A DNA stretch of 61,487 nucleotides from Treponema sp. (GTDB taxonomy: Bacteria; Spirochaetota; Spirochaetia; Treponematales; Treponemataceae), in NCBI GenBank assembly GCA_017962415.1, contig JAGCVK010000045.1, positions 1-61,487 of the forward strand, written 5' to 3'. Below are positions 36,057-44,649 of this stretch, piece after piece. The first letter of the stretch is position 1; every line of letters starts with the position of its first letter. A model generated the notes under the pieces. That model saw only the letters and a list, made by a program, of their open reading frames with translations. It was not told the DNA's origin and searched no databases. Made by a program: the position numbers and the translations under genes.

Positions 36057-37733
36057 ATGACAGACATAGAAATCGCTCAGAATAACAAAATGATTCCAGT
36101 TGCAGATGTTGCTTCAAAAATAGGTATTACAGCAGACCAGCTTGAAAATTACGGGCCTTATAAGGCAAAAATTACCTTTGATGAACTTCGCACTTTGCAG
36201 CAAAAAGCAGCATCAAAACCTGGCAAACTGATTTTAGTGACTGCCGTAACTCCAACTCCAGCAGGAGAAGGAAAATCAACCGTTTCAATTGGCCTTGCAG
36301 ACGGCCTTAATAAAATTGGAAAGAAAACTGTTGTAGCCTTGCGTGAACCAAGTCTTGGCCCTTGTTTTGGTGTAAAAGGCGGTGCTTGCGGCGGCGGATA
36401 CGCGCAAATTGTTCCAATGGAAGATATTAATCTTCATTTTACTGGAGATATTCATGCAATCTCAATTGCAAACAATCTGATTGCAGCTCTTATTGATAAT
36501 CATTTACAGCAGGGAAATGAACTTGGAATTGACCCGCGCACAATCAGCTGGAAGCGCTGCGTTGATTTGAATGACCGTGCGCTCAGAAACATCACAATTG
36601 GTTTGGGCGGCCGCCTTCAGGGAGTTCCTCGCGAAGACCATTTTAGCATTGCCGTTGCTTCAGAAATTATGGCGATTGTTTGTCTGTCGCGCACAATCAG
36701 CGAACTCAAAGAGCGCATTGACCGCATTGTAATTGGCCAGAATTACGCCCGCGAAAACATTACTTTTGGTCAGCTAAAATGCACAGGCGCAATTGCAGCA
36801 CTTTTAAAAGATGTAATCAAACCAAACCTTGTACAAACTTTGGAAAAAAATCCGGCATTTGTACACGGCGGCCCTTTTGCAAACATTGCTCACGGCTGTA
36901 ACAGCGTAAACGCAACTTTGTGCGCACTCGCAACCGGCGACTATGTTGTAACAGAAGCTGGTTTTGCCGCAGATCTTGGAGCCGAAAAATTCTTAGACAT
37001 TAAGTGCCGCGCAGCTGGACTTAAGCCAAGTGCAGTTGTAATTGTTGCGACAATCCGCGCGCTAAAAATGCACGGCGGCGTTGCAAAAGCTGATTTAAGC
37101 AAGCCAGATACTCAAGCGCTTGAAAAAGGTTTTGCAAACCTCAAAACTCATATCGAAAATATCGCAAAATTCGGATTGCCAGCCGTAGTTGCAATCAACA
37201 AGTTTATAACTGATTCAGATGAAGAAATTGCACTTATAGAAAAACTTTGCCGCGATGTTGGCTCGCAAGCAATTCTTACCGAAGGCTGGGGAAAAGGCGG
37301 CGACGGAGCTAAAGAACTTGCTGCCGAAGTTGCAAAACTTGCCGACAGCGGAAAAGCTGATTTTCACCCGCTTTACGAACTCGATTTACCGCTCGCAGAC
37401 AAAATCAGAAAGATTGCAAAAGAAATTTACCGCGCAGCCGATGTTGAGTTTGATTCAGCTGCACTTAAAAAACTTAAAGCCTTTGAAGAAGCTGGTTACG
37501 GAAATCTTCCGGTTTGTATTGCAAAAACTCAGAACTCAATCAGCCACGATCCAAAACTTATTGGCTCACCAAGCGGCTACAATTTCCCGGTTCGCGACGT
37601 TCAGCTTTACGCCGGAGCAGGCTTTGTTGTTGCCCTTGCAGGCGATATTATGACAATGCCAGGCTTGCCAAAACAGCCGGCTGCTCTAAACATCGACGTA
37701 GACGACAACGGCGTAATTCACGGATTGTTCTAG
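36057..37733 (+). CDS. fhs: Formate-tetrahydrofolate ligase
   Basis: Makes 10-formyl-tetrahydrofolate from formate, THF and ATP, the one-carbon entry used in purine synthesis and in the acetogenic branch of some treponemes. 558 residues, full length. The nucleotide loop is TPTPAGEGKSTVSIGLADGL; the family segments EPSLGPCFGVKGGACGGGYA and NIAHGCNSV are intact. AAGGA precedes the ATG. Followed by a terminator shared with the convergent tRNA-Arg gene. Confidence 0.96.
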   Translation: MTDIEIAQNNKMIPVADVASKIGITADQLENYGPYKAKITFDELRTLQQKAASKPGKLILVTAVTPTPAGEGKSTVSIGLADGLNKIGKKTVVALREPSLGPCFGVKGGACGGGYAQIVPMEDINLHFTGDIHAISIANNLIAALIDNHLQQGNELGIDPRTISWKRCVDLNDRALRNITIGLGGRLQGVPREDHFSIAVASEIMAIVCLSRTISELKERIDRIVIGQNYARENITFGQLKCTGAIAALLKDVIKPNLVQTLEKNPAFVHGGPFANIAHGCNSVNATLCALATGDYVVTEAGFAADLGAEKFLDIKCRAAGLKPSAVVIVATIRALKMHGGVAKADLSKPDTQALEKGFANLKTHIENIAKFGLPAVVAINKFITDSDEEIALIEKLCRDVGSQAILTEGWGKGGDGAKELAAEVAKLADSGKADFHPLYELDLPLADKIRKIAKEIYRAADVEFDSAALKKLKAFEEAGYGNLPVCIAKTQNSISHDPKLIGSPSGYNFPVRDVQLYAGAGFVVALAGDIMTMPGLPKQPAALNIDVDDNGVIHGLF

Positions 37734-37838
37734 GCAAATTGTATGTTAAAATTATGTCTGATAAAGAATTGCAGGGAAAAATGGACAACAGAAAAACATT
37801 GCATTCCCAATAAGCTGGACTTATAGATTCTAAAACAA

Positions 37839-37870
37839 AACAAAGCCGAGTCAAAAACTCGGCTTTTATA
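37839..37870. terminator. Bidirectional terminator between fhs and tRNA-Arg
   Basis: AAGCCGAG (37843-37850) pairs with CTCGGCTT (37858-37865) around a 7-nt loop; T-rich sequence flanks it on both strands. Confidence 0.85.
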
Positions 37871-37874
37871 TTTT

Positions 37875-37948
37875 TGACCCAGATGCGATTCGAACGCACT
37901 ACCTGTTGCTTAGGAGGCAACCGCTCTATCCAAATGAGCTACAGGGCC
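37875..37948 (-). tRNA. tRNA-Arg (anticodon CCT)
   Basis: 74 nt. Cloverleaf: acceptor GGCCCTG/CTGGGTC, D stem GCTC/GAGC, anticodon stem GTTGC/GCAAC around loop CTCCTAA (anticodon CCT), T stem GTGCG/CGCAT with the TTCGAAT loop. The 3' CCA is not encoded. The acceptor stem has a U-U mismatch at 6-67 and a G-U pair at 2-71. The tRNA lies 15 nt after the stop of the MBL hydrolase gene and is probably processed from its transcript. Confidence 0.93.
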
Positions 37949-37963
37949 TTTAGAAAATTGTAA

Positions 37964-38806
37964 TTAAAAGAAATCGTAATAAACCCAATGCTTTGCAAGG
38001 CCGGCAAAACCGTCTACAAGAGCATCAATTGTTGTTACAGCTTCTGAATAATGACACAAATAAGTTTTTGCCCGAATTTCCGGCGGCATAGTACACAACT
38101 CATCGTAAGCCGCATGAACGCCGCGCGAAAAGCCTTTAATATCACAATCGTGAAAAATCACTTCGATATTTTTAAACTTATCCAAAATAAACTTAAGCTG
38201 AGGCTGATTAAATTGGGTGTCGGCTGTAAATAATACCTTTTCATCGATAATCAGTCCATAGGAAATTTGCGAATTCTTAAAAGAATTTTTGCAGGTAGTT
38301 ACATGGCGCGTTCTAAACAATTTTAAATTCAGATTAAACGCTTCAATTTCGTACATTTCAAAAGGTTTTTTCTGAATCAGTTTTGGCTTGAGCTGATTAA
38401 AATAATCATTAAAGGTCATTACACCTTCTTCGCTATACTCAATGCCACCGCGCAAAGATTGATTCCAAAGCAGCTTTTTAAACTTATCAGTAATAATAAG
38501 ATTTATTTTCCGCTTTGTAATGTACTTTCCCCCTAATGCAATTTCCTCTACTCCGCCAATGTGGTCTGCATGAGGGTGTGTCAGCAAAAGATTCTTTATA
38601 TCTGTGATTTTTCCGTTATAAAGATTCTCGAACGCATAAGAACACATTGTTCCGCAGTCCACCAGAAGATGCTCATTTCCTTTTACCAGAAGAATATTAT
38701 TTTGGAACGCAGTTTTTGTAAAAGCATTTCCAGTTCCAATAAAAAAGAGAGAAAGCTGTCCATCATTCGTCAATTCAATATTTGAAATGAAAGGTCTTGT
38801 CTTCAT
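37964..38806 (-). CDS. MBL-fold metallo-hydrolase
   Basis: Zinc-dependent hydrolase of the metallo-beta-lactamase fold, 280 residues, no signal peptide. Metal ligands: THPHADHIGG (HxHxDH), an Asp in FTADTQFNQ, HDCDIKG and YLCHYSEA. It resembles RNase Z/Elac-type or phosphodiesterase-like MBL proteins; its place directly before tRNA-Arg fits a tRNA-processing role, but that is weak inference. It starts 8 nt after the HAD gene's stop, without a clear ribosome-binding site, so it is probably coupled. Confidence 0.82.
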   Translation of the reverse strand: MKTRPFISNIELTNDGQLSLFFIGTGNAFTKTAFQNNILLVKGNEHLLVDCGTMCSYAFENLYNGKITDIKNLLLTHPHADHIGGVEEIALGGKYITKRKINLIITDKFKKLLWNQSLRGGIEYSEEGVMTFNDYFNQLKPKLIQKKPFEMYEIEAFNLNLKLFRTRHVTTCKNSFKNSQISYGLIIDEKVLFTADTQFNQPQLKFILDKFKNIEVIFHDCDIKGFSRGVHAAYDELCTMPPEIRAKTYLCHYSEAVTTIDALVDGFAGLAKHWVYYDFF

Positions 38807-38814
38807 TAATTATA

Positions 38815-39459
38815 TTATATCACAGTTTCTAAAATTTGGTATACTTCTTCTACTCCACTAACTAAAATACCGCCCATTCCCATTTCGAGCGGAAGAGCAA
38901 TGTCCATATCATAACGGTCGCCAACAGCAACACAATTTTCTGCTTTTTCATTCAAAAGATTCAATGCAGTTTGAAAAGGCTCAACAGCAGGTTTTGATTT
39001 AAAACAAGTATCAAGCCCAACAATTTCAGAAAAAAATTCAGAAACACCAAGCGCTTCAAGAGTTTTGCGAGCCGGTAAAACCGGATTATTAGTTACACAA
39101 ATTAATTTGTATTTTGATTTTAGATTTTTAAGAGTTTGAATAAGCTGCTCGTCTTTGTACAAAAAATCAGCAGGCTCAAGCAATTCACGGCGCCATTGCA
39201 CGCTTTGCTCAATAGGAACACCAAACGCAAGCAGCGTATTACCAAGACTCACTTTAGAACCATTGTGTTCTTCTGCAAACTTTTTGCGATAATCAGCTAC
39301 CATGCGGCGAGCTTCATCGGCCGTAATTCCGCGTTCTTTTGCAAACTGCCGAACCTGACAATCAACCTGCTCAAAAGCATAAGCCGAATTTGAATATAAA
39401 GTTGAATCAATATCAAAAATAAAAGCGCGAAGATTTTCCGGGATTTTATAGATTTTCAT
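38815..39459 (-). CDS. HAD-superfamily hydrolase
   Basis: Phosphatase-like protein of 214 residues. Motif I FIFDIDSTLYSN (nucleophile Asp), motif II CVTNNP, motif III KSKPAVEPFQ, motif IV VGDRYDMDIAL. The arrangement suggests a subfamily-I phosphatase, perhaps pyrimidine 5'-nucleotidase or phosphoglycolate type. It overlaps the end of the FGGY kinase by 14 nt; GAGGT lies upstream of its start. Confidence 0.88.
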   Translation of the reverse strand: MKIYKIPENLRAFIFDIDSTLYSNSAYAFEQVDCQVRQFAKERGITADEARRMVADYRKKFAEEHNGSKVSLGNTLLAFGVPIEQSVQWRRELLEPADFLYKDEQLIQTLKNLKSKYKLICVTNNPVLPARKTLEALGVSEFFSEIVGLDTCFKSKPAVEPFQTALNLLNEKAENCVAVGDRYDMDIALPLEMGMGGILVSGVEEVYQILETVI

Positions 39460-40606
39460 AAACGCGCAACCTCACAATTTTTTTTGCAGCAGCCTGTAAA
39501 GAATCATAAACGCCAAGCCCAAACCAGCCAGCGCAAGCGTCGCCCAAAAGTTCGCTATGAACAAAATGCTTTTCGCCAGGCAGCAAAAGTTTCATTCCAA
39601 GCCGCTCGTTTTTTTCTTTTAACAAAAGTTCATCATTAGACTGGCCGCCAGTAACAGCCATACAAGCAGGAAATTCAATCTGATTTTCATAAGCTGCATC
39701 CTTTAAAACAGCAATTCCTTTTTCAACTTCACAAAGCCGCTGTTCATCAGACATTGTGCCGCTTTCTGGAATCAAATACGAAACATTCCAAAGCCCAGAA
39801 ATCACAGAAGGAAGCGTTCTAAGCTCTTTGCCCTTTACAATTTGCTTTGTACAAAAATTCAGCCCTTCGGAACTTCCACAGCGGTCGCAAAGTTTTCCAT
39901 TTTCTAAAGTGCCAGTTCCAATTAAAGCAACAACAAAATCCGGGCCGCCAGCAAAAACCGGACAATTTTCATTAAGTTGAATAAAATTGCCATTTTGCGC
40001 ACAATACAAAGCGTTTTTTAATTCTTCAAAAACCTGGCCGTTAAGATTTCCGCATAAAGCGCCAGTATTTACAAAAGGCGCAAGCAAATCTGATTTTATT
40101 CCGCACGCTTTGCAAACTTCATCATTCCAGTAAGCTGGCAAAAAACGCGCTTCGGGCAAAATTGTAACCGCTGAGCCAGTCAAAACATAAATCAGATATT
40201 CAGGGCCAGAAAAAATCTTCTTTGCCTTTTTCCAAATTTCCGGAAATTGATTTTTTACAGACAAGATTTTTGGAATAAAAAGCGAGGTTCTTGCAATTTC
40301 TGGAATACAATCAGAAACAGCCGAAGTATCTTCGTTCCAGGAAAAAGTAAGACCACAATCAGTTACAACAGTTGGCCCATTTCCAGAAATACAAATGCCC
40401 GCAATGCAAATGCCCGGCACATCACACGTTTTTACAAGCAATTCAAAAGCCTGCAAAAACGCACCGTACCAGGAGCAGGCAATAAACCTGTCGTGAGAAT
40501 CTTCATAAGAAACAGAACAAAAAGAAACAACCTCGCCTTGAGCAGTAATTAGCGCCGCTTTAAGCGAGGTTGTTCCAATGTCCACAGATAAAATAGTATC
40601 AGACAT
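39446..40606 (-). CDS. FGGY-family carbohydrate kinase, short
   Basis: ASKHA-fold sugar kinase. N-terminal phosphate loop DTILSVDIGTTSLKAALI and a C-terminal VTGGQSNDELLL segment (family GGxxxS) are present. At 386 residues it is shorter than typical xylulose or glycerol kinases (about 490-520), with the loss mainly in the middle and C-terminal subdomains. I use the ATG at 40606; the in-frame GTG at 40618 lies in the palindromic repeat upstream. The sugar substrate is unknown. First gene of a kinase-HAD-MBL-tRNA cluster. Confidence 0.78.
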   Translation of the reverse strand: MSDTILSVDIGTTSLKAALITAQGEVVSFCSVSYEDSHDRFIACSWYGAFLQAFELLVKTCDVPGICIAGICISGNGPTVVTDCGLTFSWNEDTSAVSDCIPEIARTSLFIPKILSVKNQFPEIWKKAKKIFSGPEYLIYVLTGSAVTILPEARFLPAYWNDEVCKACGIKSDLLAPFVNTGALCGNLNGQVFEELKNALYCAQNGNFIQLNENCPVFAGGPDFVVALIGTGTLENGKLCDRCGSSEGLNFCTKQIVKGKELRTLPSVISGLWNVSYLIPESGTMSDEQRLCEVEKGIAVLKDAAYENQIEFPACMAVTGGQSNDELLLKEKNERLGMKLLLPGEKHFVHSELLGDACAGWFGLGVYDSLQAAAKKIVRLRVYENL

Positions 40607-40615
40607 ATCATATTC

Positions 40616-40706
40616 CACGTCACCCTGAACTTGTTTCAGGGTCTACTAGAAGATCCCGAAACCAGAAACAAGTTTAGGGCTCGGAATGACAGTTCAGAAC
40701 GACGTG
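40616..40706. repeat. Palindromic intergenic repeat between prs and the FGGY kinase
   Basis: The ends are inverted: CACGTC plus CTGAAC at the left pair with GTTCAG plus GACGTG at the right, with a 3-nt bulge on each side. Internally CCCTGAAACAAGTT-like segments (on alternating strands) repeat. It looks like a dispersed palindromic element that can fold as one long hairpin. Confidence 0.7.
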
Positions 40707-40710
40707 TCCC

Positions 40711-41949
40711 TTACTCATGCTTTACAACTTTCTCAATAATATTTCTATTATCAAGTAATTCACTAAGCGACTGATTGTAATGAATACGTGTAATTACATT
40801 CGCAAACAAGCCACTTACATCTGTGTTGATAAACCATTCACGTTTAAGAAGCTCTTCGTGATAAACAGCGTTCGTACCAATAATTCGGTAGAACAAGCCT
40901 TTTTCGTAAGCTTCATCAAAGTTCTTAATAGCATCGCCTGTAAAGAACGGAAGCGAAATTGCACAAATAACCTTTGTAGCACCTTCGTTCTTAAGGAACT
41001 CCATAGCCTTAAGCAAAGTTCCACCAGTACCCAGCATATCATCAGCAAGGAAAGTAACCTTACCTTTAACATCACCAAGCAATTTTACAGACTTAATGTT
41101 AGTAGAATGAGCGTCCTGAGTTACAATAGAGTAATCGCGCTCTTTATATATCATAGCCAAAGGCAACTTTAAGCCGCTGGCATAAAATTTATTTCGGTCA
41201 ATCGCACCAGTATCAGGAGATACAATAACCATATCTTCAGTTTTACCAGTCAAATCAACAATCTTACTCAACTCGCGGATAATCTGATAGCTTGCATGCA
41301 AATTATCAAGATTACAAGATGAAAATGCATTTACAATTTCGCGTGAATGCAAATCAAGAGTAATGATTCGGTCAACGCCTTGCATTTCGTAAATGTGACC
41401 AAGCAAACTTGCAGTAAGACCTTCACGGCCCTTGCGCTTATGCTGGCGCGCATACGGATAAGCAGGCACTACAAGTGTGATTTTTTCAGCACCAGCAATG
41501 CGAACCGCATCAATAGTTACAAGCAAAGAAACAAGATGATCATTTACAGTCATCCGAACTTTGTTTGCACCGCCATTAAGTGAAAGAACTTCATGATTTT
41601 CAACGTCCTGGAAAATAAAAACGTCTTTTCCACGAACAGTATCAAGCAGTTCAGTTTTCACCTCACCATTTGCAAAATAAGTAAACCGAGCATTTACCTT
41701 GAAAACAGGCGGACGGTACTTATCGGTTGCACCTCTTATGCACAGATCAGACGTCTGAAGATCATTCTCCAGATTGATTCTGTTCACAAGCTCTTCTTTA
41801 GTCAGCTCATAACGCTTAGACAATACATCGTTCTTCAAAGTGAAGCGGTGTTTGTACATGTGTTTAAGGTGCGTTATGACTTCATTGGCGAAAGCTTCGC
41901 CACCAGGACACGCAACAATCGCTAGACTTGTTGGTTCTGTATAAGGCAT
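40711..41949 (-). CDS. prs: Ribose-phosphate pyrophosphokinase, long form
   Basis: Makes PRPP for nucleotide and histidine/tryptophan synthesis. 412 residues against the usual 310-320. Family signatures: FANGEVKTEL near residue 90, TLDLHSREIVNAF, IVSPDTGAIDRNKFYA and the PRPP loop FLADDMLGTGGTLLKA. The extra length is an insertion of about 45 residues before FANGE (about 35-80) and a longer C-terminus. The ATG at 41949 has AGAGG upstream. Clearly a divergent branch of the PRPP synthases. Confidence 0.88.
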   Translation of the reverse strand: MPYTEPTSLAIVACPGGEAFANEVITHLKHMYKHRFTLKNDVLSKRYELTKEELVNRINLENDLQTSDLCIRGATDKYRPPVFKVNARFTYFANGEVKTELLDTVRGKDVFIFQDVENHEVLSLNGGANKVRMTVNDHLVSLLVTIDAVRIAGAEKITLVVPAYPYARQHKRKGREGLTASLLGHIYEMQGVDRIITLDLHSREIVNAFSSCNLDNLHASYQIIRELSKIVDLTGKTEDMVIVSPDTGAIDRNKFYASGLKLPLAMIYKERDYSIVTQDAHSTNIKSVKLLGDVKGKVTFLADDMLGTGGTLLKAMEFLKNEGATKVICAISLPFFTGDAIKNFDEAYEKGLFYRIIGTNAVYHEELLKREWFINTDVSGLFANVITRIHYNQSLSELLDNRNIIEKVVKHE

Positions 41950-42237
41950 ATCAAACCTCTTTTTAATTAGTGGGATAAAAGTAATATATCAAATTTAAGG
42001 ATTTTTAGGAAGTAGTTTTAAAACAGGTTTAGGAGGGCGGAGCCCCGCCCTACGCTCCAAAGTCCTCACTCGTTCGCTCGCCTTCGGCTCGCTCACTCGC
42101 TCCGGTCTTTTCCGCTACCCACCCAGCGGGGGCCACCCCCTGCCTAAAATCGAAGAGCCGTTAAAAAAAATGCATTGCATTTTTTAGGCTCATCGAAATA
42201 ATGGCTCGAAACAACTGGTTGTTTCGCAACGCCCCCG
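41950..42237. repeat. Intergenic GC-rich repeat block and hairpins after the symporter gene
   Basis: 288 bp with no gene. Near the prs end are the prs leader and ribosome-binding site. Then GGGCGGAGCCCCGCCC (42035-42050, hairpin), a run of CGCTCG/GCTCGC palindromes (42066-42102), a large hairpin from GAGCC (42155-42159) to GGCTC (42187-42191) with an AT-rich interior, and CGAAACAA paired with TTGTTTCG (42207-42226), a probable terminator of the symporter gene. Confidence 0.6.
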
Positions 42238-43659
42238 TTACAGGGTCGGATACTTATCAAAATAAGCCTTAGTTTCTTTTGCAACAACGCCGCTCAAAAC
42301 AATCAGCGAAATACAGTTTGGAATTGCCATAAGGCCGTTTGTAATATCAGCAATTCTAAACACTTCTTTTACAGAAAAATAAGGACCAATTGCAACCGCA
42401 AGAATATAAATAATGCGGTAAATAAAAACAAGCTTCATTTTTCCATTAGTAAGATATTCAAGACATTTTTCTGAATAATAATCCCATCCCAAAATAGTTG
42501 TGAACGCAAAGAACGAAAGACAAATCATCAAAAGAAACTGAATCGAAACACCGTCGCCGCCCAAATCAAACGAAAGAGCTGCGGCTGTAAGTTCAACACC
42601 TTCTTTTTTACCAGCTTCAAAAGCAGGATTACAAAGCGCAATCACAATTGCAAGCCCAGTCATAGTACAAACAATCAAAGTATCAATAACAGTACCAGTC
42701 ATATTTACAAGTCCCTGTTCAACAGGCTCGTTTGTCTGAACCGGAGCCGCAGCAATAGGAGCCGAACCAAGTCCCGCTTCATTAGAAAAAATACCGCGCG
42801 CAATACCATTTCGCATAGATTCAGAAATCTGCTTAACAGTCCAGCCAATAGCGCCACCAGCCGCAGCCTTCCAGCCAAAAGCAGACTTAAAAATAAGAGC
42901 GAAAGCACCTGGAATTTTAGTTGCGTTCATAATGAGAACAGAAAGTCCTAAGAAAACATAAACAATTGCCATTGCAGGAACAACTTTTTCGGCAACTTTA
43001 GAAATACGCTTAAGACCTCCAAGAATAACAAGAGCCGCAAACGCAGTTACAACAACGCCACCAATAACAGTAGCCCAGCTGTATGAATTAGCACCAATAG
43101 AAAAAGCAATGTTCGAATTATTAGCATCAAAAGCCATAGAAACAGCAGAAGTAATACCGTTAATTTGAGTCATAGTACCAATACCCAAAAGGCCAGCGAG
43201 TACTCCAAAGGTCGCAAAAATAATAGCAAGCCACTTCCACTTTTTGCCCATTCCTTTTTCAATAGTATAGAAAGGTCCGCCAAGAATATGACCGTCGGCT
43301 TTTACTTCGCGATATTTGATGGCAAGCATACATTCAGCATATTTTGTAGCAGTTCCCAAAATTGCTGCAAGCCACATCCAGAAAAGAGCTCCAGGTCCGC
43401 CGGCTGCAATTGCAGTTGCAACTCCTACAATATTTCCAGTTCCAATAGTTGCAGACAAAGCCGTACACAAAGCAGAAAAACCAGAAAGCTCGCCGTGCCC
43501 TTCATTTTTCTTAAAAATGCTTTTAAAAGCTCTTCCAAGATTTGTAAACTGAAGCCCCTTTGCTCTGATTGTAAGAATCAAACCAGTAGCGAGAATAAGA
43601 ACCAGCGTTGGAATACCCCAAACATAATCATTAATTTTGGTGAGAATCTCTAATAACAT
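42238..43659 (-). CDS. Sodium:alanine symporter (AGCS family)
   Basis: Na+-coupled uptake of alanine or glycine. 473 residues with about eleven helices. Typical segments: GLILTIRAKGLQFTNLGRAF at the N-terminus, SALCTALSATIGTGNIVGVA, GGPGALFWMWLAAILGTATKYAE, and SNEAGLGSAPIAAA. AGGAAAA precedes the ATG. A TTGACC/TAAAAT promoter lies upstream, with TTGCAT half-sites across the predicted start of transcription. Confidence 0.93.
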   Translation of the reverse strand: MLLEILTKINDYVWGIPTLVLILATGLILTIRAKGLQFTNLGRAFKSIFKKNEGHGELSGFSALCTALSATIGTGNIVGVATAIAAGGPGALFWMWLAAILGTATKYAECMLAIKYREVKADGHILGGPFYTIEKGMGKKWKWLAIIFATFGVLAGLLGIGTMTQINGITSAVSMAFDANNSNIAFSIGANSYSWATVIGGVVVTAFAALVILGGLKRISKVAEKVVPAMAIVYVFLGLSVLIMNATKIPGAFALIFKSAFGWKAAAGGAIGWTVKQISESMRNGIARGIFSNEAGLGSAPIAAAPVQTNEPVEQGLVNMTGTVIDTLIVCTMTGLAIVIALCNPAFEAGKKEGVELTAAALSFDLGGDGVSIQFLLMICLSFFAFTTILGWDYYSEKCLEYLTNGKMKLVFIYRIIYILAVAIGPYFSVKEVFRIADITNGLMAIPNCISLIVLSGVVAKETKAYFDKYPTL

Positions 43660-43700
43660 AAACTTTTCCTATTAAGTAATTTAGAAATCAGCATAAAAAA

Positions 43701-43744
43701 TAATGCAATGCAACAATTTTATACGATGATAAATGGCGGGTCAA
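43701..43744 (-). promoter_or_regulatory. Symporter promoter with TTGCAT sites over the start of transcription
   Basis: Minus strand: TTGACC (43744-43739), 17-nt spacer, TAAAAT (43721-43716). Overlapping TTGCAT and TTGCATTA lie at 43713-43701, at and just after the predicted +1. Confidence 0.55.
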
Positions 43745-43771
43745 TCAAAAAAATCTAAAAATCCAAAACGC

Positions 43772-43803
43772 AAAAAAAAAGAACTTCAAACGAAGTTCTT
43801 TTG
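43772..43803 (-). terminator. tRNA-Cys terminator
   Basis: AAGAACTTC and GAAGTTCTT (43779-43787 and 43792-43800) form a 9-bp hairpin with a 4-nt loop; on the minus strand it is followed by a long T-run. Confidence 0.88.
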
Positions 43804-43807
43804 CAAA

Positions 43808-43879
43808 AGGTGTGGATAGGAGTCGAACCTACCAATGATGGTTTTGCAGACCAGTCCCTTACCGCTTGGGTACCACACC
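43808..43879 (-). tRNA. tRNA-Cys (anticodon GCA)
   Basis: 72 nt. Acceptor GGTGTGG/CCACACC, D stem CCC/GGG, anticodon stem CTGGT/ACCAT around CTGCAAA (anticodon GCA), T stem GTAGG/CCTAT with loop TTCGACT, and a U discriminator base. CCA is not encoded. It has its own promoter and terminator. Confidence 0.95.
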
Positions 43880-43894
43880 ATAAAAAATGTATGC

Positions 43895-43925
43895 ATTATA
43901 TATATAAAGAAGAAACTTTTGTCAA
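43895..43925 (-). promoter_or_regulatory. tRNA-Cys promoter
   Basis: Minus strand: consensus -35 TTGACA (43925-43920), then TATAAT with a 19-nt spacer (43900-43895) or TATATA with 17 nt. The tRNA starts about 15 nt further on. Confidence 0.65.
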
Positions 43926-43984
43926 TACAGGAACTCGCAGAAACAATAAAAGTTCTAAAAAAATACTTTTTAAAAATTATATTT

Positions 43985-44122
43985 TGAGCCCCAAAACAAA
44001 GTGCAATACGCCTTCCGCCGTTCGCTGGCGCTCAGCCTACGCACTTCCTCGCTCACTTCATTCGCTCGGTCGCTTGCGTTGGCCGCCTTCGGCGCGGCTC
44101 CACGCTTGGGGCGCATTCTTCG
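43985..44122. repeat. GC-rich palindromic intergenic repeat between tRNA-Cys and a membrane protein gene
   Basis: A run of short GCGCTCAGCC-, CGCTCACTTC- and GGCCGCCTTCGGCGCGGCTC-type palindromes at much higher GC than its surroundings. It has the same style as the block at 42035-42130 and the 115-bp repeats near 56.8 and 60.6 kb but is not the same sequence. No gene is seen. Confidence 0.55.
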
Positions 44123-44123
44123 C

Positions 44124-44630
44124 TCACACAAGCTTTTCTTTTACAACCGCCGCAACTTTTAAAACTTCGTCCGCATTATTCAAAATCAGCTGCTTTTTAC
44201 CGCGTTTTTTTGTAGCAATGATAATTACATTTTCCGGATAATTTTCCTTTTCTTCTATAGAAAGTTCTTCCAACGGCAAATTAACAATTTCATCATAAAA
44301 AACAATTTCCGTGCCGCTAATCAAAAGATTTTCGTAAGCACCATTTACCGAACGAAAAACACCTTCTTTTGCACAAATAAAAAGCCCAAAAATGGCACAA
44401 AAAGGAATCACAAAGTTAAGCTTTCCAAAATCAAAAAAAACAGAAACAGCAAGCAAACAATAAGCAAAAATATAAGCGCCAACAGTTTGAGCTTTTCCTT
44501 TTTTTACAAGCGGAACAATTAAGTTTCCAGCTTTTTTAATTATGTTTTTTTTGTAAAACGGAAGCCCAAAACTAATCAAAAGCATTAAACACAAAGGAAC
44601 AATAAAGAAAAAAATTAATTTGAAATTCAT
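44124..44630 (-). CDS. Small membrane protein of unknown function
   Basis: 168 residues. Hydrophobic segments at about 5-24, 50-66 and 72-87, followed by a soluble C-terminal half (about 90-168) with a beta-alpha pattern (GTEIVFYDEIVNLPLEEL, ENVIIIATKK, KQLILNN). The tail resembles a PH-like or signal-sensing domain facing the cytoplasm; that is a guess from pattern only. GGAG lies upstream. Next on the strand after the Nudix gene (19 nt gap). No family recognised. Confidence 0.6.
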   Translation of the reverse strand: MNFKLIFFFIVPLCLMLLISFGLPFYKKNIIKKAGNLIVPLVKKGKAQTVGAYIFAYCLLAVSVFFDFGKLNFVIPFCAIFGLFICAKEGVFRSVNGAYENLLISGTEIVFYDEIVNLPLEELSIEEKENYPENVIIIATKKRGKKQLILNNADEVLKVAAVVKEKLV

Positions 44631-44649
44631 TCAATACTCCAAAACAAAG

